Source: Pseudooceanicola sediminis (GTDB lineage Bacteria; Pseudomonadota; Alphaproteobacteria; Rhodobacterales; Rhodobacteraceae). Taken from it: DNA of 64,000 nt. Shown in pieces: positions 26,454-34,007 of the stretch. The notes beneath the pieces were generated by a model. It was not told where the DNA came from and did no database searches. It worked only from the letters and a program-made list of their open reading frames with translations. Position numbers and translations under genes: made by a program. Every line of letters starts with the position of its first letter. The stretch's first letter is position 1. The stretch covers positions 186,001 to 250,000 of the forward strand of contig NZ_QWJJ01000002.1 in assembly GCF_003575965.1 (NCBI RefSeq), written 5' to 3'.

Positions 26454-27512
26454 TTAGTGCGGAAAGACCAGACCTTCGAACAATTTGCGCGCCGTGCGAA
26501 GAGTGCCGGCGGCCAGGATCGCGCCATCGGCATCCGTTTCGATCAGAACCTCGGCCGCCCCCGTCGGATGTTCGATTGAAAAGGTCCCATCCTTTGGCAA
26601 ATTGGCCAGCCCGGCTGCTGGGCTACCCTCGACCAGGCACGCGCTTGCCACGGTCACGGCGGCAAACACGCCGATGCTGGCGTGACAGCGGTGCGGGATA
26701 AAGCTGCGTGTCGACAGGGTGCCCCCCGCCGTTGGGGCCGAAACGAGGGTCATCTTGGGCACCGATTTGTCAGAGACATCGCCCAGGTTCATCAGCGTCC
26801 CCGCCTGCAACCGGATCGCCTCCAACCGGGACTTCAGGTCGGTGTTCGCCTCCATCTCGTCACGCGTTTCGGTGCCCGACGCGCCGACATCGGCGGCGCG
26901 CAGGATCACGCAAGGCATCCCGTTGTCGATCAGCGTACAGTCCACCCCGTCGATCACGTCAACGGCATTGCCAGTTGGCAGCATCACGCCACCGCCTGTC
27001 ATCGAGCCGGCAATCTTTGTGAACATCAAGGGCACCGGCGCGTGCTGACCCGGCACACCGTCGATCGTGGCATCGCCCGCGTAGGTGACCTTGCCACCCG
27101 GCGTCTGCACCTTTGCGACCGCCACCTCGCCTGTGTTCAACATGTGGATGCGCACCTCGGTCACGGCGGCGCTGGCCTGCACCAGGCCCCGCTCAATCGC
27201 GGCGGGACCGACGCCAGCAAGGATATTGCCGCAGGCCTGCGCATCCGTGACAACCGCCTGATCCACGAAAACCTGCAGGAACAGGTAATCCACATCCGCA
27301 TCATCGCGCGTTGACGGCGACAGGATCGCAACCTTCGAGGTCAGCGGATCCGCACCGCCGATCCCGTCGATCTGGCGCGGATCCGGGCTGCCCATCAGGC
27401 TGAGCAGGACGGCATCGCGTTCTGCCACGCCCGCCGGCAGATCCTGAGCCAGAAAATATGCCCCCTTGGAGGTGCCGCCGCGCATCCAGATGCAGGGAAT
27501 GCCGTCGCTCAT
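26454..27512 (-). CDS. galD: 4-oxalomesaconate tautomerase (PrpF family)
   Basis: A 352-residue PrpF-like isomerase. In Pseudomonas, GalD converts the keto to the enol form of 4-oxalomesaconate in gallate breakdown. The N-terminus reads IPCIWMRGGTSKGAYF, the diagnostic PrpF/GalD start. A conserved Cys in ACGNILAGVGP (near residue 98) and GGTLSTRSFIPHRCHASIGVF (near 270; core HRCHASIGV) mark the two halves of the fold. It is 14 bp after the aldolase gene in a tight operon with GalB- and GalC-like genes, which supports this call over other PrpF functions. Confidence 0.85.
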   Translation of the reverse strand: MSDGIPCIWMRGGTSKGAYFLAQDLPAGVAERDAVLLSLMGSPDPRQIDGIGGADPLTSKVAILSPSTRDDADVDYLFLQVFVDQAVVTDAQACGNILAGVGPAAIERGLVQASAAVTEVRIHMLNTGEVAVAKVQTPGGKVTYAGDATIDGVPGQHAPVPLMFTKIAGSMTGGGVMLPTGNAVDVIDGVDCTLIDNGMPCVILRAADVGASGTETRDEMEANTDLKSRLEAIRLQAGTLMNLGDVSDKSVPKMTLVSAPTAGGTLSTRSFIPHRCHASIGVFAAVTVASACLVEGSPAAGLANLPKDGTFSIEHPTGAAEVLIETDADGAILAAGTLRTARKLFEGLVFPH

Positions 27513-27526
27513 GTTCTTCGCTCCTG

Positions 27527-28198
27527 TCAGATGTACTTGAGGCCTTTCGCCTCAAGCCGTGGGCGCATGTCGTAGATGTCGAGGCCCAGTTCGCCTGCCG
27601 CAAGCCGCACTCGCTTGGCTTCCTCTGCCGCGAGGCGTTTCTGAACGCCCTTCAGCACCTCTTCTGCCTCGTCACGTTTCACCACGCAGACACCGTCGTC
27701 GTCGGCACAGATGATATCACCCGCCTCGATTGCCGCACCGGCGCAGACGATAGGAACGTTCACCGAGCCGAGCGTTTCCTTGACGGTGCCTTGGGCAAAG
27801 ACCGCCTTGGACCAGACGGGAAAGCCCATCTCGGTCAGATCGCGCGTGTCGCGCACACCGGCGTCAATCACCAGCCCGCGGCAGCCGCGCGCCATAGCGG
27901 ACGTCGCCAAAAGGTCACCGAAATACCCGTCTTCGCAGGGCGAGGTCGGCGCCAGAACAAGGATGTCACCCGCCTGCAACTGTTCGATGGCGACATGCAG
28001 CATCCAGTTGTCGCCCGGCGCGGCCGAAATCGTCACGGCGCTGCCGGCAATCATCGCCCCCTTGTAGATCGGACGCATGTGACTTTGCAGCAGGCCCTTG
28101 CGGCCCTGTGCTTCGTGCACCGTGGCAACGCCCGCCTGCCCGAGGGCCTCGATGATCGCCGGATCGGCGCGTTGGATATTCTGAACGACAACGGCCAT
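27527..28198 (-). CDS. 4-carboxy-4-hydroxy-2-oxoadipate aldolase (RraA-like, LigK/GalC)
   Basis: A class II pyruvate aldolase of the RraA fold, 223 residues, that splits 4-carboxy-4-hydroxy-2-oxoadipate into pyruvate and oxaloacetate. [19 protein letters not shown] and [14 protein letters not shown] with the Arg-Asp pair around residues 120-124 are the metal/pyruvate-binding elements. [14 protein letters not shown] near 175 is also typical. The gene lies between the dioxygenase and galD, completing the lower protocatechuate 4,5/gallate route. Confidence 0.88.
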   Translation of the reverse strand: MAVVVQNIQRADPAIIEALGQAGVATVHEAQGRKGLLQSHMRPIYKGAMIAGSAVTISAAPGDNWMLHVAIEQLQAGDILVLAPTSPCEDGYFGDLLATSAMARGCRGLVIDAGVRDTRDLTEMGFPVWSKAVFAQGTVKETLGSVNVPIVCAGAAIEAGDIICADDDGVCVVKRDEAEEVLKGVQKRLAAEEAKRVRLAAGELGLDIYDMRPRLEAKGLKYI

Positions 28199-28252
28199 GA
28201 CAGCCTCCTTCTGGAATGGGGTCGCACCCCGGCGGGCGGGGCGCGCAAACGC

Positions 28253-29206
28253 TTATTTTTCGATGGGCGGGGTGCCGTGGGTGTGAAAGGTCTCGATGGT
28301 CTTCAGACCCCAGGCCTGACCCTTTTTGCGGTCGGCCTCGCTCCAGACGACAGGGTCCCAATCGGGATCCAGGATCAGGCGCGCACCGGCATTTGCAATC
28401 TCGACCCGGTTGCCCGCAGGCTCCCAGACATAGAGGAAGAACGTGTTCTGAATCGCGTGCTTGTGCGGTCCCGTCTCGATATGCACACCGTTTTCCAGAA
28501 AGATGTCGGCGGCCCGCAGGATGTCTTCGCGCTGATCGGCGGCATAGGTGACATGGTGGAAACGGCCCTGCCCGCCGCCGTGCTCCTCCGTGCAAGCCAG
28601 ATCATAGCCCTTGTTGTTGACCGTGAACCAGCAGCCGCCGATGCGCCCGTTGTCCAACTGGATCATCTCGGTCACTTTCGAGCCCAGACAGGTCTCCATG
28701 AAACGGCGGAATTCCGTCACGTCCTCGGACAGCAGGTTCAGGTGATCGAGGCGACGCGGAGCGGCCCCCGTATGGTGAAACCGGCTGGCATTGTTCTTCA
28801 GCGCGGGTTTGTCCGCCGTGCCATGCCGATACTTGACCGTGTCGAAATAGATTTCGAAGACATGGCCAAAGGGATCCTCAAAGCGGAAGGCACGCCCGTG
28901 GCTCAGATCGCCGTCGTTCCAGCCGATCACCTTGAAATCGCTTGCCTCAATCGCCGCCACACGACGCTCCAGCGCCGCTTGCGAGGCCGCGCGATAGCCG
29001 ATGTGCCCGACGCCAGTGGTATCCGAACGGGTCAGCTTCAGCGTGCAAAATTCATAGTCATCCCAAGCCCGCAGATAGGCCGAGGTTTCATCCTGACCAC
29101 TGATCGTCAGACCATAGATGCGGGTAAAGAAATCAAGGCTTTCGTCAAACTTGTTTGTCAGCATCTCGACATGGCCAAGGTGCGCCAGATCGTCAAAGTC
29201 GGACAT
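28253..29206 (-). CDS. Type I extradiol ring-cleavage dioxygenase (VOC superfamily)
   Basis: A 317-residue two-domain vicinal-oxygen-chelate protein like catechol 2,3-dioxygenase. The C-terminal domain holds the likely iron ligands: His in RLDHLNL (about 154), His in FHHVTYA (about 217) and Glu in NRVEIAN (about 271). The HAIQNTFFLYVWEPAGNRVE stretch closely resembles the extradiol signature, including the His that assists catalysis. It is embedded with GalB-, GalC- and GalD-like genes, so its substrate is probably a carboxylated catechol. LigAB-type dioxygenases normally fill this slot. Confidence 0.86.
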   Translation of the reverse strand: MSDFDDLAHLGHVEMLTNKFDESLDFFTRIYGLTISGQDETSAYLRAWDDYEFCTLKLTRSDTTGVGHIGYRAASQAALERRVAAIEASDFKVIGWNDGDLSHGRAFRFEDPFGHVFEIYFDTVKYRHGTADKPALKNNASRFHHTGAAPRRLDHLNLLSEDVTEFRRFMETCLGSKVTEMIQLDNGRIGGCWFTVNNKGYDLACTEEHGGGQGRFHHVTYAADQREDILRAADIFLENGVHIETGPHKHAIQNTFFLYVWEPAGNRVEIANAGARLILDPDWDPVVWSEADRKKGQAWGLKTIETFHTHGTPPIEK

Positions 29207-29283
29207 TCGTGTCTCCGTTCAGAATGAGGTCGGACAGTGAAACAGGCCCCGGCACTACCACCGCGACCTGTCCTCAAGCCCTC

Positions 29284-30015
29284 CTACAGCGTATCGACAG
29301 TGCGCGGAAAGATTGACTGGAATCCTTCGGCATACTGGCAATCACGCCCGCCCGATTGACCGCCCGAGTTGCGTTTGAAGTGGTTGGCGCGCTGTTGGGC
29401 AACCCGCGTGTAGTAATCCCAGAGGTGAACCTGCCCCTGCATGCACTCCATCGCCGCGCGCTTCTTGTCCCAGACAGACGTGATGTCGAGGAATGTGTCC
29501 GGTTTCCATCCCATCTGCTCGGTCTGATGCGGCTCGAACAGATACAACTGCGGTGCGCCCAGCACCTTTTCGCCCGGATTGTGCCCCCAGGCCTGCGCGA
29601 TCATCCGCGCCTCAAGCGCGACCTGCGTCATGTACATGTGGTCGGTGTTATAGGGGTCGTACTGGCTGTGGCTCATCATGAACTTGGGCTGAACCTTGCG
29701 GATCAAATCGACCAGGCGGAACTTGTCCTCTTTCTCCAGGTGCAGCGGGTAATCGCCAAGGTCAAAGCATTCCAGCTCGTGCACGCCCAGGGCTTCGGCG
29801 GCGGTCTCGGCCTCCTTGCGGCGGATGTCCTTGACCTCCTGCAGCGACTTGCCTTCTTTCCACAGGCGCGCGCTTTCCCCGCGTTCCCCAAAGGACAGGC
29901 AGGCTACCGTGACGTTATAGCCCTGCTCGGCATGAGACGCGATGGCACCCCCACAGCGCCAGACGAAATCGGCGGCATGGGCGCTGATCACCAGAACGGT
30001 TGGCTTCGAACACAT
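29284..30015 (-). CDS. galB: 4-oxalomesaconate hydratase-like PIG-L family protein
   Basis: A 243-residue PIG-L/LmbE-fold zinc protein. Pseudomonas GalB, a member of this superfamily, hydrates 4-oxalomesaconate to 4-carboxy-4-hydroxy-2-oxoadipate. The N-terminal metal motif of LmbE proteins, normally H-x-D-D, reads SAHAADFVWRCGG, with the second Asp shifted or lost; SHSQYDPYNTDH near 115 holds further His and Asp. The ATG at 30015 follows AAGGAG. It is first in the operon and divergent from the LysR gene. GalB assignment rests mainly on context. Confidence 0.8.
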   Translation of the reverse strand: MCSKPTVLVISAHAADFVWRCGGAIASHAEQGYNVTVACLSFGERGESARLWKEGKSLQEVKDIRRKEAETAAEALGVHELECFDLGDYPLHLEKEDKFRLVDLIRKVQPKFMMSHSQYDPYNTDHMYMTQVALEARMIAQAWGHNPGEKVLGAPQLYLFEPHQTEQMGWKPDTFLDITSVWDKKRAAMECMQGQVHLWDYYTRVAQQRANHFKRNSGGQSGGRDCQYAEGFQSIFPRTVDTL

Positions 30016-30102
30016 CAGAGAACTCCTTTCGAATTTGGCCCCAATCTGCGCCCGAACGGCAGAAATGCCAAATTTGAACGCCGTGCAAATCCATAAGAGC
30101 AC

Positions 30103-30130
30103 GCTATAGGATACTCACACAGTTCGGCAA
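30103..30130 (-). promoter_or_regulatory. Predicted promoter of the ring-fission operon
   Basis: On the minus strand TTGCCG (30130 to 30125), a 16-bp spacer and TATAGC (30108 to 30103) lie about 90 bp upstream of the GalB start. The surrounding 30016-30219 gap is AT-richer than its neighbours and must also carry the LysR regulator's promoter and binding sites, which I could not define. Confidence 0.4.
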
Positions 30131-30219
30131 AAAGCACTGATGCCCTTCACAAAATCTGCAATCCGTATAAGTTTTGCACAAGCGGATGCAGGCGCATATC
30201 CATCGGGAAAGGGCCGGAC

Positions 30220-31407
30220 ATGAAATGGAACCTGCGGCATCTTAGGGTGTTTCTGGCTGTCGTGCATCATTCATCGGTGTCACGCGCAGCCGAGGAATGC
30301 CACCTGTCCCAACCCGCGGCGACCCAGGCCATCGCAAAACTGGAAAACGGATTTTCCCAACCTCTGTTCAAACACAAGGCGCAGGGGCTTTACGTGACCG
30401 AGGCCGGTGCGGCACTGGCCCAGCGGGTCAAACGTGCTCTGACCCGGATAGATCAGGCTGCGGCGCCCATTTCGCCCCGCCTGATCGCTACGGCGACGTC
30501 CTCTCAACTCGACGCGCTGATCGCGGTGCGCGAGCTGGAAAACTTTACCTTGGCGGCCCGCCACCTCGGCCTGGCGCAGCCGTCGGTCCACCGCGCCGTC
30601 GCCCGATTGGAGGCCGAAGCCCGCAAGCCGCTGTTCGAACGCACCGCGATGGGTATCCGCGCCACGCGCGCCGGAAGGCAACTGGCCGATGCAGCCCGCC
30701 TGGCCTTTGCCGAACTGGATCAAGCGGTCATGGACCTGGCGGATCTGGCAGGTCGCGAGGCGGGGCAGATCGTTGTCGGGGCGATGCCGCTGTCGCGGTC
30801 CTTCATGCTGTCCCAGGCGATCATTGAGTTCCGCAAGCGCCGGCCATCCGTGTTGATCCGGGTGGATGAAGGGCCCTATGACGACCTTCTTGCCGGCCTG
30901 CGCCGCGGCGAGATTGATTTCCTGATAGGGGCGCTGCGCGAGCCGGTTCCGATCGGGGACATTGTCCAGACCGAATTGTTTGCCGATGACCTGATCCTTG
31001 TTGTAGGACCGCGCCACCCTCTGTCCGGTCAGGACCGGGTCACGCTGTCGCAAACCATCCGGTTTCCCTGGATACTGGCGCGAAAGGGAACTCCCTCGCG
31101 CCGGATTTTCGATCAGCTTTTTGCGGGCCGGCCAACGCCTCAGAGCCTGATTGAAACCGGATCGATGATCCTGATGCGGCAACTGTTGCAGCAATCCGAT
31201 CACATTGGTTTCATATCGCGCCTCCAGGCCGCTGCCGAGGTGGATCTGGGTCTCATGGTGCCATTGCGCACGGAACTGCACGAAACACGCCGCCCCATCG
31301 GACTGACGACGCGTCTCGGCTGGATACCGACGAAAGGGCAGAAAATGCTGATTGATGAAATTTCAATTGCCGTACGACAACGCAATATTTGCAGCGTTGA
31401 CAATTGA
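30220..31407 (+). CDS. LysR-family regulator with two tandem HTH domains
   Basis: A 395-residue LysR-type regulator, about 90 longer than usual. Residues 5-64 form a LysR HTH (FLAVVHHSSVSRAAEECHLS; core SRAAEECHLSQPAATQAI). Residues 94-153 form a second, diverged copy (LAARHLGLAQPSVHRAVARL). Both end with a PLF element and a TEAG/TRAG motif. The effector-binding domain covers about 180-385. It is divergent from the ring-fission operon and is its probable activator, responding to an aromatic acid or cleavage product. Confidence 0.88.
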   Translation: MKWNLRHLRVFLAVVHHSSVSRAAEECHLSQPAATQAIAKLENGFSQPLFKHKAQGLYVTEAGAALAQRVKRALTRIDQAAAPISPRLIATATSSQLDALIAVRELENFTLAARHLGLAQPSVHRAVARLEAEARKPLFERTAMGIRATRAGRQLADAARLAFAELDQAVMDLADLAGREAGQIVVGAMPLSRSFMLSQAIIEFRKRRPSVLIRVDEGPYDDLLAGLRRGEIDFLIGALREPVPIGDIVQTELFADDLILVVGPRHPLSGQDRVTLSQTIRFPWILARKGTPSRRIFDQLFAGRPTPQSLIETGSMILMRQLLQQSDHIGFISRLQAAAEVDLGLMVPLRTELHETRRPIGLTTRLGWIPTKGQKMLIDEISIAVRQRNICSVDN

Positions 31408-31424
31408 ACTGTCGATAAAATGCA

Positions 31425-31982
31425 ATGCTCCGATTTATGGACTTGCCGTTTAGGCAGCTTAGCAGTTATTCAGATATGTATGTGTTTTCGGTCCCGAAAG
31501 GCCTGTTGGTGCCTACAGAAAATCGCTCACGTTTAGATGCGGATATTGCCGAAGCGGTCAAAGATGTCGCAATTCTCGACACTCTGTCGCATCTGCTCAG
31601 ACGCGCGCATTTCCGTAACGAATATCTCTTCAGCGGTATCTTTGGAGAAACGGGCCTGACCTCGCGGCAGATGGTTCTGCTTGTCGCGATCGCGCAAAAC
31701 CCCGGTGTTTCGCAAAAAGTGATTGGCGATATCGTCGCGCTGGACGTCAATACGGTCAGCGACACCCTCCGCCGGATGGAGCGAAAACACCTGATCGAGC
31801 GCATTTCGTCAAAGGCGGACGGCCGATCGGTGGTCGTGCGCCTGACCTCGGATGGGCTGAAAACGCTGAAGGATGGCATGTCGCGCAATCCGGCCCTTCA
31901 GAACCAGGTCGCCGAAAGGCTTAACCCTGATGAAGCGGCGGATCTGAAAATGTTGCTGCAAAAGGTTCTGGGGGTCGACTGA
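31425..31982 (+). CDS. MarR-family transcriptional regulator
   Basis: A winged-helix regulator of 185 residues. Helices 3-4 read LTSRQMVLLVAIAQNPGVSQ then VNTVSDTLRRMERKHLIER, and the wing is SKADGRSVVVRLT, all typical of MarR. The N-terminal 35-45 residues before the domain are unusual and the DNA there is AT-richer; ATG codons at 31425, 31437 and 31476 lack clear ribosome sites, so the start is uncertain. It lies 17 bp after the LysR gene and converges on the ABC exporter. Ligand unknown, possibly an aromatic acid as for many MarR proteins. Confidence 0.82.
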   Translation: MLRFMDLPFRQLSSYSDMYVFSVPKGLLVPTENRSRLDADIAEAVKDVAILDTLSHLLRRAHFRNEYLFSGIFGETGLTSRQMVLLVAIAQNPGVSQKVIGDIVALDVNTVSDTLRRMERKHLIERISSKADGRSVVVRLTSDGLKTLKDGMSRNPALQNQVAERLNPDEAADLKMLLQKVLGVD

Positions 31983-32053
31983 GGCCGCCCTTCCGCCCAA
32001 TCAGCCGAAGCAGCGCGATCCCCCTTCGCCAGGTTGTGTGATCCAACTTCGTC

Positions 32054-33820
32054 TCACATATCGTATTGCAGATCGTAGGATCGCTTGAAAAAGTTCTCGT
32101 TTTTCAACAGCTCAGCAGGTGTGCCTTGCTCCAGGATCTCACCGTCCTTGACCACGATGATCTGGTCGGCACGCATGACCGAAGACAGCCTGTGCGCGAT
32201 CAGGATCGTCGTGCGCCCCTGCGACAAGTCATGAAGCGCCTTCTGGATTTCCGCCTCGGATTCCGCATCCAATGCGCTCGTCGCCTCGTCCAACAGCAGG
32301 ATCGGGGCATCGCGCAGGATGGCGCGGGCGATCGACAGACGCTGACGCTGTCCACCGGACAGGTTGCCCCCATTTTCACCGACATCGCTCTCGTAGCCCT
32401 CGGGGAGCTTGCTGATGAAATCATGCGCATTGGCTGCCTTGGCTGCTGCTATGATCTCGTCATCCGTGGCGTCCGCGCGGCCGAGCCCGATATTGTGTTT
32501 CACGCTGCCCGCGAAAAGAAAGGTGTCTTGTCCGACAAAGGCCATGTTTTCGCGCAATGATGCAAATGTCACGTCACGAATATCCATGCCGTCAATTTCG
32601 ACCTGACCATCCGTGGGATCATACAAACGCATGGTCAGGTTCAGGATCGTCGATTTCCCGCTACCCGACGGCCCGACAAGCGCCGTGCTCTTGCCCGCTG
32701 CGAATTCCAGGTCAAGCGACTTCAAGACGGTTTCGCCGTTCCCGCCCTCGTAATTGAACGACACATTGCGAAATGCGACCTGCCTCGGCCCTTCGGGCAG
32801 GGGTTTGGCATTTTCGGATTCCAGCATCGTAATCGGATGATCCAGCAGGTCATACATCATCTTGACCCCGACCAGACCTGTTTCGATCCCGATCCGCATG
32901 GAGGCGAGGCGCCGCGCCGGATCGTAGGCCATGATCAGCGCCGTCAAAAACGACAGCAGCTGCCCCTGCGACGTGACAACGCGGCCGCCGAAGATCGTTG
33001 TCGCGCTCATCGCCAGGATCGCAGCAATAGCAAGGCCCGACAGAACATCCATCATCGGCATCGTGGCCGCCTGCAAACGGGCAATCGAGTTGGACATCTT
33101 TTCAACGCGGGTCACGGCCTGGTTCATACGGGCGGCCATGTGATCTTCGAGGGCGAAAGCCTTGATGACCCGTATACCCATCGACGTCTCGGTGGCGACC
33201 TTGATGATCGCAGACAGCGAAACCATCTCGCGCGTGACGATATCGCGGACTTTCTTCAGCAGGTTCTTGATACCGAACAACGCGACCGGAATGGTCACGA
33301 TCGAGACCGCCGAAAGCACTGGTTGCTGGGTGAACATCACGAAGCCCAGCCCGATCAGCGTAAACAGATCCCGAACGAACGAGAGCAGGACCGTATCAAG
33401 CACCGCCCGTGCCGCCTGAGAGGCCTGCGTCAGGCTGACCAGCGTGTCGGAAGAGCTTTTGGACCCGAAGTACGAAACACCTTGCTGAATGAGGCGGTCG
33501 AACATCTTAATCTGTTGCGAGGCAATGATCCGGTTGCCCGCGATGCTGAGGAAAACGGCCTGCAAGTACCCGGCAATCCCCTTTACGGCAAAGATTGCCG
33601 CCACAGCCATCGCCACGCCATACACCTTGTAGGCGGGTTCGTCGGGGGACAGCGACTGCACGATATCCTTCATGATCCACGCCGAAGCCGCGGTCGTGCC
33701 GGCGACGAAGAACATCGACAAGATCGCCAACGCGTACCATTTTGCCTGGGCTTGGTAGTTTTCGCTCAGAAGCCGGTAGAGCAACTTTTCCTCGATGCCG
33801 GGCAACAACTTTGCAAGCAT
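32054..33820 (-). CDS. MsbA-like ABC exporter (fused permease and ATPase)
   Basis: A 588-residue half-transporter with six membrane helices (about residues 25-320) and a C-terminal ATPase. The ATPase shows Walker A GPSGSGKST (about 385), Q-loop FVGQDTF, signature LSGGQRQRLSIARAIL (about 490) and Walker B ILLLDEATSALD. It probably works as a homodimer exporting lipid, polysaccharide, peptide or glucan. The ATG at 33820 is chosen as the homologous start though its ribosome site is weak. It follows glgX on the same strand after a 187-bp gap with a stable hairpin, so it may be separate from the glycogen operon. Confidence 0.92.
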   Translation of the reverse strand: MLAKLLPGIEEKLLYRLLSENYQAQAKWYALAILSMFFVAGTTAASAWIMKDIVQSLSPDEPAYKVYGVAMAVAAIFAVKGIAGYLQAVFLSIAGNRIIASQQIKMFDRLIQQGVSYFGSKSSSDTLVSLTQASQAARAVLDTVLLSFVRDLFTLIGLGFVMFTQQPVLSAVSIVTIPVALFGIKNLLKKVRDIVTREMVSLSAIIKVATETSMGIRVIKAFALEDHMAARMNQAVTRVEKMSNSIARLQAATMPMMDVLSGLAIAAILAMSATTIFGGRVVTSQGQLLSFLTALIMAYDPARRLASMRIGIETGLVGVKMMYDLLDHPITMLESENAKPLPEGPRQVAFRNVSFNYEGGNGETVLKSLDLEFAAGKSTALVGPSGSGKSTILNLTMRLYDPTDGQVEIDGMDIRDVTFASLRENMAFVGQDTFLFAGSVKHNIGLGRADATDDEIIAAAKAANAHDFISKLPEGYESDVGENGGNLSGGQRQRLSIARAILRDAPILLLDEATSALDAESEAEIQKALHDLSQGRTTILIAHRLSSVMRADQIIVVKDGEILEQGTPAELLKNENFFKRSYDLQYDM

Positions 33821-33916
33821 GTGCTTCTCTCGCTCTGATCTTTCGCGGCCTAAGTACACTCTGGTCCAGTGAAGTTCCAGCGTAAGAGCACCGCACGGCA
33901 TTCAGCCGCAAGGCGA

Positions 33917-33940
33917 CCGGGGCATCCGAAGATGCCTCGG
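33917..33940 (-). terminator. UUCG-capped hairpin between glgX and the ABC exporter
   Basis: On the minus strand a 10-bp stem with one G-U pair is capped by TTCG (core GGCATC-TTCG-GATGCC). It begins 67 bp after the glgX stop. No T tract follows, so it may be an end-protecting or rho-linked structure. Confidence 0.45.
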
Positions 33941-34007
33941 TAGTGTTTCATGGAATGCTACCTAATAACGAAAATCGCTGAAAGTAGGGGGCGGCGGAGC
34001 ATGCCTG

